From positions 1 through 64,000 of the forward strand of contig NZ_JABFCN010000058.1 of assembly GCF_013087515.1 (NCBI RefSeq): DNA of 64,000 bases, in the 5' to 3' direction. This document shows, piece by piece, positions 34,263 through 43,625 of this stretch. The position numbers and the translations under genes are program-made. The stretch comes from Rhizobium sophorae (GTDB lineage Bacteria > Pseudomonadota > Alphaproteobacteria > Rhizobiales > Rhizobiaceae). How positions within the stretch are numbered: the stretch's first letter is position 1; every line of letters begins with the position of its first letter. The notes beneath the pieces were generated by a model that worked only from the letters and a program-made list of their open reading frames with translations, did not search any database and was not told where the DNA came from.

Positions 34263-35405
34263 TCAGGAGAATGGCTCGGTCGGTCCCGCCGCCGGATTGG
34301 TCAGCCAGCATGGTCCCTCGGCGGTCATGTACATATGATCTTCGAGCCGGATCCCGAATTTCCCGGGGAAGACGATCATCGGTTCGTTGGAAAAACACAT
34401 GCCGGCGGCAAGCGGCGCGTCGTTGCCGCGAACGATGTAGGGTTCCTCGTGGATCTCGAGCCCGAGGCCATGACCGGCGCGATGCGGCAAACCTGGCAGG
34501 CGATAGTCGGGGCCGAGGGAGTGTTTGGCAAGCACCTTGCGGGCCGCATCGTCGAGACTCGCGCAGGCGGCGCCGATCCCGGCTACGTCGAAGACGGCCT
34601 GCTGTGCCTCGCGCTCGATCCACCAGGCCCGTTCGAACGCGCTGTTGCCGCCCTCCAACATATAGGTCCTGGTGATATCGGAATGATAACCGTCGATCCG
34701 GCAGCCGGTATCGATGAGAATGACGTCGTCGCGACCAAGGACCTGATCGCCGTCGGCGCCATGCGGAAGCGAGGTCGCGGCGCCGAAGGAGACGATGCAG
34801 AATGTCGAGCCGGCATCGGCCCCGGCCTGGCGATGCTGCCGGTCGATGAAATTGACCACCTCGGATGATTTGATACCCGGCTTCAAAAGCCCGTGCACTT
34901 GCCTGTGGACGTCAAGCGTCAGGTCCATCGCATACTGAATGAGGGCAATCTCCGCGGCCGATTTGATCCGACGCAGGTCGCGGATCAGCCGCCCGCCATC
35001 GGCAAGCCTCGCCGCGCCCATCTCCGCTGCCAATGCATGATAGAAGAAAAGCGGCAAACCATCGTCGAGGCCAAGTCTGCCGCCCTGGGCAACAAGGCGG
35101 GCGATGATAGCGGCACTGCTCTCCTCCTCTTCCCAGACCAGGATTTCCCCCGGCAGATGCGGCAGCGTTTCGACACGGCTGCGCTCGAACCCCGGAACGA
35201 TATAGGAAATGGTCGTGGGCGTGACGAGCGCGCCGAGGAACCTTTCGCTCTGATGCCAGACGAGCCCGGTGAAGTAACGCAGGCTTTCGGTCGGCCCAAG
35301 AAGCAGGCCGACCAGCCCTTCGGCGTCGATCACTTGCCGAAGCCTGGCGAGGCGGGTCTGCCGTTCGTCCTCGGTGATGCGGGGTACGGGGTGCTGCCAT
35401 GACAT
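34263..35405 (-). CDS. M24-family metallopeptidase (Xaa-Pro aminopeptidase-like)
   Basis: This 380-aa protein has an N-terminal creatinase-like domain (about 1-150) and a C-terminal pita-bread metallopeptidase domain. The five metal ligands are visible: the two aspartates in IDTGCRIDGYHSDIT, the histidine in HRAGHGLGLEIHEEP, and the glutamates in SNEPMI and IRLEDHMY. Such enzymes remove an N-terminal residue before proline, or hydrolyse amidino compounds such as ectoine or creatine. It is divergent from a proline-iminopeptidase-like gene, which favours a proline-peptide role. No signal peptide is present, so it is cytoplasmic. Confidence 0.85.
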   Translation of the reverse strand: MSWQHPVPRITEDERQTRLARLRQVIDAEGLVGLLLGPTESLRYFTGLVWHQSERFLGALVTPTTISYIVPGFERSRVETLPHLPGEILVWEEEESSAAIIARLVAQGGRLGLDDGLPLFFYHALAAEMGAARLADGGRLIRDLRRIKSAAEIALIQYAMDLTLDVHRQVHGLLKPGIKSSEVVNFIDRQHRQAGADAGSTFCIVSFGAATSLPHGADGDQVLGRDDVILIDTGCRIDGYHSDITRTYMLEGGNSAFERAWWIEREAQQAVFDVAGIGAACASLDDAARKVLAKHSLGPDYRLPGLPHRAGHGLGLEIHEEPYIVRGNDAPLAAGMCFSNEPMIVFPGKFGIRLEDHMYMTAEGPCWLTNPAAGPTEPFS

Positions 35406-35498
35406 GTTGTTTTCCTGCTTTTCCTGCGCGTCCGGATCGATGAAGCCCTGGCCTTGCAGCCAGGATCTTGAACCGACACTAATGCCGCTGTAGGCAAT

Positions 35499-35508
35499 AT
35501 GTCGACAT
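35499..35508. promoter_or_regulatory. Palindrome between divergent peptidase genes
   Basis: ATGTCGACAT is a perfect 10-bp palindrome in the 122-base gap between the M24 peptidase and S33 hydrolase genes. A related TTGTCGACAG lies at 37659-37668, upstream of the DapA-family gene and the GntR gene. FCD-type GntR regulators bind short TTGT/ACAA-like dyads, so both may be its sites. The SalI core is common in GC-rich DNA, so this is weak. Confidence 0.25.
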
Positions 35509-35527
35509 GAAAAATGAGGTTATGGCG

Positions 35528-36825
35528 ATGGCAGTGGAATACACCATACCGGGCATATTGATACGCGATCACATGGTCGACGTTCCCCTTGATTGGTCCA
35601 AGCCGGAGGGGGAGACGATCCGGATTTTCGCACGTGAAGTGTGCGATCCGCCCGCCGTCGCGAAACACTGCCGTTGCTGGCTTTCCTTCAAGGCGGTCCT
35701 GGCGGAAAATCGCCGCGGCCGAGCAACGGCGGGCCGCCATGGCTTGCCGAAGCCCTGAAGACGCACCGCGTTATCCTGATCGACCAGCGCGGCACCGGGC
35801 GCAGCAGCCGGATCGAAAGTGCGACGATGGAGCGTTTTGCGGACGGCAGGGCCGCAGCCGACTATCTCACCCTCTTTCGCGCCGACAGCATCGTTGCCGA
35901 TTGCGAACATCTGCGGAAAACCGTCTTCGGCGGCGGGCGCTGGCAGACGCTCGGCCAGAGCTATGGCGGCTTCCTGACCCTTACCTATCTCTCGAAGGCG
36001 CCGGAGGGACTTTCCGCCTGTTATGTCACCGGCGGCCTTGCCGGCCTTGGGGCGACGGCCGATGATGTCTATCGGCGCACCTACCCGCGCGTCACCGAAA
36101 AGAACACCGCCTATTACCGCCGCTACCCCGGGGATGCCGAGCGGATCGGCCGGATTGCCGACTATATCGAGACCAATGAGGTGCGGTTGCCCGATGGCGA
36201 TCGCCTCTCCGTTCGCCGCTTTCAGACTATCGGCATCGATTTCGGTATGGCGCCGGGCTACGAGAACATCCACTGGTTGATCGATGAGGCTTTCTCCGGT
36301 CCCAATGAAGACCGTCTCTCCGATCGCTTCCTCGCGTCGGTGATGTCCCTGACCTCCTATGACGACAATCCGCTCTTCGCCGTTCTGCAGGAAAGCATCT
36401 ATGGCCAGGCCGGGACGCCGACTGCCTGGGCGGCCGAACGCATCCGCGCCGAGCATCCAGCCTTTGCCGGCGACCGGCGGCCGCTGTTGTTGACGGGGGA
36501 GATGATGTATCCCTGGATGTTCGAAGAAATTCGCTCGCTCAGGGCCTTCAGGGCGGGTGTCGAGGCGCTGGCCACGCATGAGCGGTACCTGCCGCTCTAT
36601 GCACCGGCACGTCTCGCTGCAAACGAGGTGCCGGTCGCCGCCGTCATCTATCATGACGACATGTATGTGGATGCCGGGCTTTCACTCGAAACAGCGCGCC
36701 ACGTCGCCAACGTGCAGGCATGGGTAACCAACGAATTCGAGCACGACGGTGTTCGCCAATCGGCGGCTGTCCTGCGCAGGCTGATGACCTTGGTCAGGGA
36801 ACAGGGCGGCCCCCTCGCCTCCTGA
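35528..36825 (+). pseudogene. S33-family alpha/beta hydrolase (proline iminopeptidase-like), frameshifted
   Basis: The N-terminal part (AVEYTIPGILIRDHMVDVPL to FAREVCDP) is in one frame. The rest (ARRRETLPLLAFLQGGPGG onward, with LIDQRGTGRSS and the nucleophile motif LGQSYGG) is in the +1 frame, through to the stop at 36825. One missing base around 35648-35651 explains the break. The combined protein would be about 430 aa, normal for S33 peptidases that release N-terminal proline. GAGG precedes the ATG at 35528. Either the gene is dead, a base was lost in sequencing, or translation restarts at the GTG at 35641. Confidence 0.75.
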
Positions 36826-36854
36826 GGCTCGAATGGTTCATTGCTCTCGTCGCA

Positions 36855-37559
36855 TCAGGACATGCTGATCGCTACCGGCCGGTCCAGATCGCGGGCGATA
36901 TATTCCTGGATCTGGCGAACGATCTGCCCGGCATGGGCGATCGCCAGGCGGTCCGCCCGCTCGACGTCACCGGCCTCAATCGCGGCGATGATCTCCTCAT
37001 GTTCGTCGACATACTGGCGCGGCAGGCGGTCGTCGAATGTCGAGTAGTAAAGGCGCAGGATGCGGCGGCCTTCGTCGAGCAGCCTGGCGAAGAAGGCCGT
37101 GTAATAGGAATTGCCGGCAAGTTCGGCAATCGCGACGTGAAATTCGCGGTTAGCCTCGATCATCGCATAGGCATCGCGCGCCGCAACGGCTTCGGCGAAG
37201 TCCTTCTGATGCCGGCGGACGGTCTTCATGATCTCGCCGTTTCGCCGTTGCGCCGCGCCGCGGGTCGTCACCCGGTACATCAGCGTCAGCGCTTCGAAAT
37301 AGGTGGGCAGGCTTGCGAAATCGATCGTCGCGACGATCGTGTTCCTGTTCGGCAGCGTCGTGACGAGCCCGTCGGCGGCGAGCCGCAACAGCGCCTCACG
37401 AATGGGAGTCCGCGACATCCGGAAACGCTCCGACAGCCGCACTTCGTCGAGCGGACTGCCGGGTTCCAGCGCCATCGACAGGATTTCCTGCCTGAGCGTC
37501 ACATAGACGCTCTGCGTGCCAGAGCCGCGCACCCGCACATTTTCCGCGTCGTTCCGCAT
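36855..37559 (-). CDS. GntR-family regulator with FCD effector domain
   Basis: This 234-aa regulator has an N-terminal winged helix (LSERFRMSRTPIREALLRLA) and an all-helical FCD domain with the metal-binding histidine/aspartate pattern (ANREFHVAIAELAGN, DEHEEIIAAI). The ATG at 37559 has GAGGG 8 bases upstream; a TTG at 37634 extends the frame but lacks support. It is divergent from the DapA-family gene and adjoins the S33 hydrolase gene tail to tail, so it probably controls the DapA gene and perhaps the peptidases. A decayed copy of its 3' end lies at 34065-34206. Confidence 0.9.
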   Translation of the reverse strand: MRNDAENVRVRGSGTQSVYVTLRQEILSMALEPGSPLDEVRLSERFRMSRTPIREALLRLAADGLVTTLPNRNTIVATIDFASLPTYFEALTLMYRVTTRGAAQRRNGEIMKTVRRHQKDFAEAVAARDAYAMIEANREFHVAIAELAGNSYYTAFFARLLDEGRRILRLYYSTFDDRLPRQYVDEHEEIIAAIEAGDVERADRLAIAHAGQIVRQIQEYIARDLDRPVAISMS

Positions 37560-37658
37560 CCGTCTGCCCTCTTTCGTTAGAGCCTTGTATTTCGTTTCGG
37601 CCGATTCTCGCAATGTCGGTCTTCGGGGGTTCAAATTTGCAAGATCACATCATTGAAT

Positions 37659-37680
37659 CTTGTCGACAGTTTGTATATAA
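37659..37680. promoter_or_regulatory. Candidate GntR operator/promoter between GntR and DapA-family genes
   Basis: TTGTCGACAG is followed directly by TTTGTATATAAA in the 149-base divergent gap. The first is a dyad of the TTGT...ACAA type seen with FCD regulators, and the second could overlap a -10 region. The assignment is tentative. Confidence 0.3.
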
Positions 37681-37708
37681 AGCAACCAGTTTCAACGAGG
37701 CTCGATCG

Positions 37709-38620
37709 ATGACCACAGGATGGAAGGGCGTATTTCCCGCCGTAACGACGCAGTTCAACGAAGATCTTTCCGTTGACTTGCCCTCGACCCAGCGTGTCCA
37801 GGACGCGCTTGTGAGCGACGGGGTCAACGGACTGATCGTCATGGGCACATGCGGCGAAAACAATTCGCTGGACCCCGAGGAGAAGCGCACGATCCTGAAA
37901 GCGGCCGTCGAGGTCGTCAACGGCCGCGTTCCCGTGGTCACCGGCGTTTCCGAATTCGACACGCGCCGTGCCGTCGCCTATGCTCGCGACGCCGAAAAGC
38001 TCGGCGCCGACGGGCTGATGCTGCTGCCGGCCATGGTTTATGTGCCGAAGCCCGAAGAGCTGATTGCACATTTCCGCACCGTCGCCGAAGCGACCTCACT
38101 GCCGATCATGCTCTACAACAATCCACCGGCCTACCGCGTCAATATCGGCGCCGATGTGCTGAAGGTGCTTGCCGACGTGCCGAACATCAAGGCGGTCAAG
38201 GAAAGTGCGCCGGATCCACGCCGCTTCACCGATCTCATCAATGAATTCGGCGATCGTTTCGATATCTTCGCGGGTCTCGACGACGTAGCGCTTGAAGGCC
38301 TGATGCTCGGCGCCAAGGGCTGGGTCTCCGGCCTGACCAGCGCCTTCCCGCAGGAATCCGTGCAGCTCGTCGCCGCCGCCGAACGCGGTGACTGGGAAGA
38401 GGCCCGCAAGATCTATCGCTGGTTCATGCCGCTTCTGCACCTCGATGCCGAGCACGACCTCGTCCAGTCGATCAAGCTCGCCGAGCAGATCATGGGCCGC
38501 GGCTCCGAACGCGTTCGCATGCCGCGCCTGCCGCTTTCGGGCGCCCGCCGCGCCGAAGTCACCGCGATGGTCGAGAAGGCCGCCGCCACGCGTCCCTCGA
38601 AGATCCGCCAGGCTGCCTGA
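37709..38620 (+). CDS. DapA/N-acetylneuraminate lyase-family class I aldolase or dehydratase
   Basis: This 303-aa TIM-barrel enzyme has VMGTCGENNSLDPEEK (the family GxxGE region), the catalytic tyrosine in MLYNNPPA (about Y135) and the Schiff-base lysine in IKAVKESAPDP (about K163). It is not next to lysine genes, so it is probably not dihydrodipicolinate synthase. Beside a beta-L-arabinofuranosidase operon and proline-type peptidases, two family members fit: L-2-keto-3-deoxyarabonate dehydratase (arabinose) and pyrroline-4-hydroxy-2-carboxylate deaminase (hydroxyproline). The start at 37709 follows CGAGG by 8 bases. Confidence 0.85.
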   Translation: MTTGWKGVFPAVTTQFNEDLSVDLPSTQRVQDALVSDGVNGLIVMGTCGENNSLDPEEKRTILKAAVEVVNGRVPVVTGVSEFDTRRAVAYARDAEKLGADGLMLLPAMVYVPKPEELIAHFRTVAEATSLPIMLYNNPPAYRVNIGADVLKVLADVPNIKAVKESAPDPRRFTDLINEFGDRFDIFAGLDDVALEGLMLGAKGWVSGLTSAFPQESVQLVAAAERGDWEEARKIYRWFMPLLHLDAEHDLVQSIKLAEQIMGRGSERVRMPRLPLSGARRAEVTAMVEKAAATRPSKIRQAA

Positions 38621-38669
38621 TCAACGAGGCCGGCGACCCCGCGGTTGCCGGCCTTTCCGTGTTTGCTCT

Positions 38670-39770
38670 TCAGGCAAGGGCCAGCGACCGGCCGCTCGCC
38701 GGATCGAACAGATGCATCTGGTTCATGTTGAACGAGAGCGGCATCGTCGACATCGGCCTCGGCCCGCTCTCTGGATCGATGCAGGCGCAAAGGCTTGCCT
38801 CGCCGATGCCGAAATAGACCATGGTCTCCGGCCCGAGTGGTTCCACAAGATCAATCTTCGCTTCGATGTTGGCATAACCAGGGCGGGTCTGGCGGTCGGT
38901 GATCGATTCCGGCCTGATCCCGAACACCACTGATTTACCGGCATGGCTGGCATAGTCGCCGGCGCGCATCTCCGGCACTGGAAGCTCGCTGCCGTCGGTC
39001 AGCTTGACGACGAGACCCTTCTCTCGTGATAGCAGCGTCGCGGACAGGAAATTCATCGACGGTGAGCCGATGAAGCCGGCGACGAACTGGCTGACGGGCC
39101 GATGATAGAGTGCCTGTGGCGGCCCCGCCTGTTCGATGATGCCACCATTCATCACCACGACACGATCCGCCATGGTCATCGCCTCAACCTGGTCGTGCGT
39201 GACGTAGACGGTGGTCGTCGGCAACAGCTGGTGCAACCGCTTGATCTCCGTGCGCATCTGCACGCGAAGCTTGGCATCAAGGTTGGACAGCGGCTCGTCG
39301 AAGAGAAAGACTTTCGGGTTCCGCACGATGGCGCGTCCCATCGCGACGCGCTGGCGCTGGCCGCCTGAAAGCTGGCCCGGACGCCGGCCGAGCAGCTCGC
39401 TGATATGCAGGGTTTCCGCCGCCCTGATGATACGCGCGTCAATCTCGCTCTTGGCAAGCTTCTGCTGCTCCAGGCAGAACGAAATATTCTCCCGCACCGT
39501 CATGTGTGGATAGAGCGCGTAGTTCTGAAAGACCATGGCGATATCGCGTTTGCCCGGGCCAAGCCGGTTGACGACCTGATCGCCGATCACGATCTCACCG
39601 CCGGTGATGTGTTCGAGACCCGCGATCATGCGCAATGTCGTCGATTTTCCGCATCCCGACGGGCCCACGAAAACGACGAATTCATTGTCTTCGATGTCAA
39701 GGCTGATGCCGCGCACGGCCTCGTAGATGCCATAGGATTTGACGATGCTCTTGAGTTCCAGCCGTGCCAT
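38670..39770 (-). CDS. ABC sugar importer ATP-binding protein (UgpC/MsmK type)
   Basis: This 366-aa ATPase powers the CUT1 importer of the arabinoside operon. It has Walker A GPSGCGKST, signature LSGGQRQRVAMGRAI, Walker B VFLFDEPLSNLDAKL, the switch histidine in YVTHDQVEAMTMAD, and a C-terminal TOBE/regulatory domain with VFGIRPESI. It is the last gene of the operon, 9 bases after the GH127 gene. Confidence 0.93.
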   Translation of the reverse strand: MARLELKSIVKSYGIYEAVRGISLDIEDNEFVVFVGPSGCGKSTTLRMIAGLEHITGGEIVIGDQVVNRLGPGKRDIAMVFQNYALYPHMTVRENISFCLEQQKLAKSEIDARIIRAAETLHISELLGRRPGQLSGGQRQRVAMGRAIVRNPKVFLFDEPLSNLDAKLRVQMRTEIKRLHQLLPTTTVYVTHDQVEAMTMADRVVVMNGGIIEQAGPPQALYHRPVSQFVAGFIGSPSMNFLSATLLSREKGLVVKLTDGSELPVPEMRAGDYASHAGKSVVFGIRPESITDRQTRPGYANIEAKIDLVEPLGPETMVYFGIGEASLCACIDPESGPRPMSTMPLSFNMNQMHLFDPASGRSLALA

Positions 39771-39779
39771 GGTTTTCTC

Positions 39780-41723
39780 CTAGACCTCCTGCAACCAGAT
39801 CGCCATCGCTCCGGGCTCGCGATTGGCCCAGAGGTGATAGGGGATCGCCGTGAAGGGCCGCTCCTTCAGCGAGGGAGGCGCGGTGCGATAGAGCGCATTC
39901 TGCCAATCGGATATATCGGCTTCGAGCGCAGAGCCTTCGAGGACGGTCGCTCCGCCGAGAAGCACGGCATCGTAGCGTGCGGAAATTTCCTCAGATGCCG
40001 GCAGGCGGAGCCGCTGCGGCTCGCCGCCGAGGTCCGTCTCCTCGATGCAATAGACGACAGGCCCGCGCCGCAGCGCGACGCGTCCACCGTCTTCGGAGAC
40101 GGCAGGATGCGCGTAGATGCGCTCGACGGGCATCGAGAAGCCGATGCGGACCTCGTCGCCATTGCGCCATTCTCTTGATATTGCCGCATAACCCTTCGTC
40201 ACGCATTGATCGAGATCGACGGCAACGCCGTTAACCGAGATCTGCGCCTGCCTGCACCATCCGGGGATGCGAAGACGAAGCTGAAACCGGCTTGGCCGCT
40301 CGACGGCGAACCGAAGGCTGATGTCGCCATCCCAGGGATATTGCGTCTCCTGGATCAGGCGCACGAAATTCTCGCCGACTGTCAGCTCAGCCGAATTGGT
40401 GCCGTAGAGATGAACAGCGAGCTCATGATCATCAGTCGAATAGAAATATTGGCCGAGCGACGTGATGAAACGGGCAATGTTGGTCGGGCAGCAGGGGCAG
40501 TAGTGCCATTTCCACCGGCGGTGCTGCCCGTGGCTTTCAAGGACGTTCTCATAGAAATAATGCTCGCCGTCGCGCGAGATGCCGGAAAGCGCGCCGTTGT
40601 AGAGCACCGTTTCCAGCCTGTCGGTGAACTTGCTGTCGAGATCGACCTGCGCCATGCGATGGCTCCAGAAGCCGAGCGCGACGGCTGCGCATGTCTCGGC
40701 ATAGGCCGTCTCATTCGGCAGGTCGAATTCCCGGGTGAACCCTTCATTGGATGCCGACGGGCCAAGGCCGCCGGTCACGTAGAGCTGGCGGCTGACCAGA
40801 TTGTCGAAAAGCCGGTCGCAGGCTTCCTTCAATGTCGGATCGTCGTTTTCATGGGAGAGATCCGCCATCGCAGAAAACAGGTACATGGCGCGGACCGCAT
40901 GGCCGACGACCTGGTGCTGGTCGCGCACCGGCATATGAGCCTGGCTATAGGCATATGTCTTGTAGACGTAATCATCAGGGCTCTCGCCGCGTTTGCGGGC
41001 CTCTTCGTCGTAATATGAGGGCATCCGGCCACGTTCGTCGACGAAGTAGGTCGCAAGCTTCAGGTGCCGCGGCTCGCGCGTCACGCGATAGAGCTTGACC
41101 AGCGCCAGCTCGATTTCCTCATGGGCGTCATAACCTCTAAGCTTTCCGGGCTCCGCGCCGAAGGTGGCGATGATATGGTCGACGGCGCGGACCATCACAT
41201 CGAGGAACCGACGCTTTCCCGTCGCCTCGTAATAGGCCACGGCCCCTTCCAGCAAGTGACCCATCGAATACATCTCGTGCAGGTCGCGCAGATTGGTCCA
41301 GCGCCTGCCCGGCTCGCGGCGAATGAACCAGCTGTTGAGGTAGCCATCCGCCATCTGCCCTTTTTCGAGCTTTTCGACGATAGCATCGATCTTCGTCTCG
41401 AGCGCCGCATTCGGGTGAGCCTTCAGCGTGTAACTTGCGGCCTCGATCCATTTGCCGAAATCGGAATCGAAGAAATGCTGCATCGACAGTCCGCTCGGCT
41501 GGATCGGGCGCACCAGCGGCCCGGCCGGCTTGTCAAAATCGAGCACCTCGAGGAAGCCCTCCTCTTCCAACCGCTTGTGCTGCGTCGGGATGGTGACGTT
41601 GCGGACCGTCTCCGTCCAGCTCTGCCAGAAACCGCCATGGAATACGACACTGGAATGATCGGCGGGCCTGTATCGCCGCCGTCCCGCAGCGCGTGCCGGT
41701 TGAAAACGAGGTGAGCTGGTCAT
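39780..41723 (-). CDS. GH127 beta-L-arabinofuranosidase family protein
   Basis: This 647-aa protein of the former DUF1680 family has an alpha/alpha-barrel catalytic domain with ETCAAVALGFW, carrying a glutamate at about 344, and the cysteine cluster in HYCPCCPTNIARF at about 404-416. The cluster holds the zinc ligands and the cysteine nucleophile of this family. Characterised members cleave beta-L-arabinofuranosides, including those on hydroxyproline of plant extensins. No signal peptide is seen, so it acts on imported oligosaccharides. It lies between the permease and ATPase genes of a CUT1 importer. Confidence 0.9.
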   Translation of the reverse strand: MTSSPRFQPARAAGRRRYRPADHSSVVFHGGFWQSWTETVRNVTIPTQHKRLEEEGFLEVLDFDKPAGPLVRPIQPSGLSMQHFFDSDFGKWIEAASYTLKAHPNAALETKIDAIVEKLEKGQMADGYLNSWFIRREPGRRWTNLRDLHEMYSMGHLLEGAVAYYEATGKRRFLDVMVRAVDHIIATFGAEPGKLRGYDAHEEIELALVKLYRVTREPRHLKLATYFVDERGRMPSYYDEEARKRGESPDDYVYKTYAYSQAHMPVRDQHQVVGHAVRAMYLFSAMADLSHENDDPTLKEACDRLFDNLVSRQLYVTGGLGPSASNEGFTREFDLPNETAYAETCAAVALGFWSHRMAQVDLDSKFTDRLETVLYNGALSGISRDGEHYFYENVLESHGQHRRWKWHYCPCCPTNIARFITSLGQYFYSTDDHELAVHLYGTNSAELTVGENFVRLIQETQYPWDGDISLRFAVERPSRFQLRLRIPGWCRQAQISVNGVAVDLDQCVTKGYAAISREWRNGDEVRIGFSMPVERIYAHPAVSEDGGRVALRRGPVVYCIEETDLGGEPQRLRLPASEEISARYDAVLLGGATVLEGSALEADISDWQNALYRTAPPSLKERPFTAIPYHLWANREPGAMAIWLQEV

Positions 41724-41750
41724 GAGGACTCCTGTGCGGAACGAGCGCTG

Positions 41751-42620
41751 TCACTTCACGGCGCCGGCCGTCAGGCCGCGCACGTAATATCGTTGCAAGA
41801 GAAGGAAAAGCAGGATGCAGGGGACCATGGTCACGGCTATGCCGGCCTGCAGCGCACCCCAGTCGATGATGCCGTAGATGCCCGACGAAACATTCACCAG
41901 CATGATCGGCAGCGTGAACTTGTTCTGGTCGGACAGGAAAATGAGGGCAGCGAGGAACTCGTTCCAGGAATTCAGGAAGGCGAACATCGCAACGGTGGCG
42001 ACACCGGGAAGCGCGATCGGCAGCATGATCCGGCGCAGGATCGTCGCCTGCGACGCACCGTCTATCCGAGCCGCTTCGATCAGCGCCTTCGGCACCGCAT
42101 CGAAGGCGTTGCGCATCATGAAAACGGAAAAAGGAAGCTGGAAGGTCACGTAGATCAGCACCAGTCCGAAAAGGCTGTTCTGCAGCCGGAAGACCTTCAG
42201 GATCAGGAAAAGCGGCGTCAGGATCGACTGGAACGGGATCATCATCGTCGCCATGATCAGCACGAAGAGCAGCGACTGACCGGGAAAACGGAATTTCGAA
42301 AATCCGTATCCCGCCGGCACCGAGACGAGCACCGTCAGGATCACCGTTCCGGCGGCGATCAGCACCGAATTGCCGGCATAGACGTACCAGCCTGCACCGA
42401 CATGTTCGAGGCGGCGGTAATTTTCAAGCGAGAAGGCTTTCGAGAAAAGCGCTGCCGGGTCGGCAAGTGCTGCGGCCGCGGGCTTGAAGGAATTGGCGAA
42501 GGACCAGACGATCGGCATCACGAAGAAGACGGCAAAGACGCATGCCGTCAGAACGAAGGCGAGATAACCGAGCCGCTCGCTCGCCGGCTTGACTGCGAGA
42601 TTGTGGTTGAGCCGTTCCAT
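41751..42620 (-). CDS. CUT1 sugar ABC permease (MalG type)
   Basis: This 289-aa inner-membrane permease has about six helices and the EAA loop EAARIDGASQATILRRIMLPIALPG, shown here in two parts: EAARIDGASQ and ILRRIMLPIA. It is the second permease of the arabinoside importer and overlaps the first by one base (TGATG). The ATG at 42620 is used; a TTG one codon earlier is less likely. A 27-base gap separates it from the GH127 gene. Confidence 0.92.
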   Translation of the reverse strand: MERLNHNLAVKPASERLGYLAFVLTACVFAVFFVMPIVWSFANSFKPAAAALADPAALFSKAFSLENYRRLEHVGAGWYVYAGNSVLIAAGTVILTVLVSVPAGYGFSKFRFPGQSLLFVLIMATMMIPFQSILTPLFLILKVFRLQNSLFGLVLIYVTFQLPFSVFMMRNAFDAVPKALIEAARIDGASQATILRRIMLPIALPGVATVAMFAFLNSWNEFLAALIFLSDQNKFTLPIMLVNVSSGIYGIIDWGALQAGIAVTMVPCILLFLLLQRYYVRGLTAGAVK

Positions 42621-43543
42621 CAACCCTCCTCCGGCCGCTGGCGCAGCAGGACGAACTGGATCGCGCTGATCGCCACCAGGACGACGAGCAGGGCAAAGGA
42701 GATCGCCGAGCCATAACCGAGACGGTAGGATGAGAACGAGGCGAGATAGATCGAGAAGACCGCGGAGATCGTGCTGTTCTCAGGGCCGCCCTGGGTAATG
42801 ATGAAGAACTGGTCGAAGGCCAGCATCGACGAGGTGACGTTGAGGACGAGCGCCAGCACGACCGAGTTCCTCATCAAGGGCAGCGTGATGCGCCGAAACC
42901 GGCTCCAGACGCTGGCTCCGTCGATCCTGGCCGCTTCGATGACGTCGTTGGATATGCTCTGTAGGCCGGTCAGAAGGATGATCATCGTGAAGCCGGCTGT
43001 TTTCCAGACGACCATCAGAATGACGACGCCGAGTGCCGGCCAGAAACTTTCGAGCGGCCTCGGGGCGCTGTCGATGATGCCTGCTCCGCGCAGCAACTGC
43101 GCAAAGACGCCGCTATCGGGATTGAGCAGCCACATCCACAATGTCGAGGCCGCCCCGAAGCCGATGACGACCGGCATGAAATAGATCGTGCGGAAAAAGC
43201 CGGCGATGCGCAGCGGCCGGTCGACGAGCAGCGCCAGAGGAAAGGCCACCAGGAAGATCGCAGCCGTGACGAGCACCGTATAGAGCAGCGTGAAACCCAG
43301 AGAATGCCAGAGCTGGGTATCGCCGATCAGCTCGGCATAGTTGGAGAGGCCGATGAATTTAGTCCGGCCAAGAAGCGGCCAGTTGTAGAAACTCATCCAG
43401 ACCGTCATGACAAGCGGCACGAGGAAAAGCACGACGATGAACAGCAAGCCCGGCAGGATGAAGGCAAGGCCAAGCCAACCCTTTGGCTCCGGTTCTCCGG
43501 TCGCGACCGCGCGCCTCCGGCTGCGAAGTGTCGAGGATATCAC
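42620..43543 (-). CDS. CUT1 sugar ABC permease (MalF type)
   Basis: This permease of about 307 aa has a first membrane helix at WLGLAFILPGLLFIVVLFLV and the EAA loop EAARIDGASVWSRFRRITLP. The open frame runs to 43702, but the upstream part is Arg/Ser/Pro-rich and unlike the family. The GTG at 43543 is preferred because GGAAGGAGGAG lies just upstream. It follows the binding-protein gene after an 82-base gap in the same operon. Confidence 0.9.
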   Translation of the reverse strand: MISSTLRSRRRAVATGEPEPKGWLGLAFILPGLLFIVVLFLVPLVMTVWMSFYNWPLLGRTKFIGLSNYAELIGDTQLWHSLGFTLLYTVLVTAAIFLVAFPLALLVDRPLRIAGFFRTIYFMPVVIGFGAASTLWMWLLNPDSGVFAQLLRGAGIIDSAPRPLESFWPALGVVILMVVWKTAGFTMIILLTGLQSISNDVIEAARIDGASVWSRFRRITLPLMRNSVVLALVLNVTSSMLAFDQFFIITQGGPENSTISAVFSIYLASFSSYRLGYGSAISFALLVVLVAISAIQFVLLRQRPEEG

Positions 43544-43625
43544 CGCTACTCCTCCTTCCGCTTGAAAATCGAGATGTGAAGGCGACGGCAGGGCATCCGC
43601 GGATACCCTGCCGAAACGCGTCGGC

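Noticed and set aside
37709..38620. Calling the DapA-family gene dihydrodipicolinate synthase
   Set aside because: The fold and catalytic residues fit many lyases and dehydratases, and the context is sugar/peptide catabolism, not lysine synthesis.
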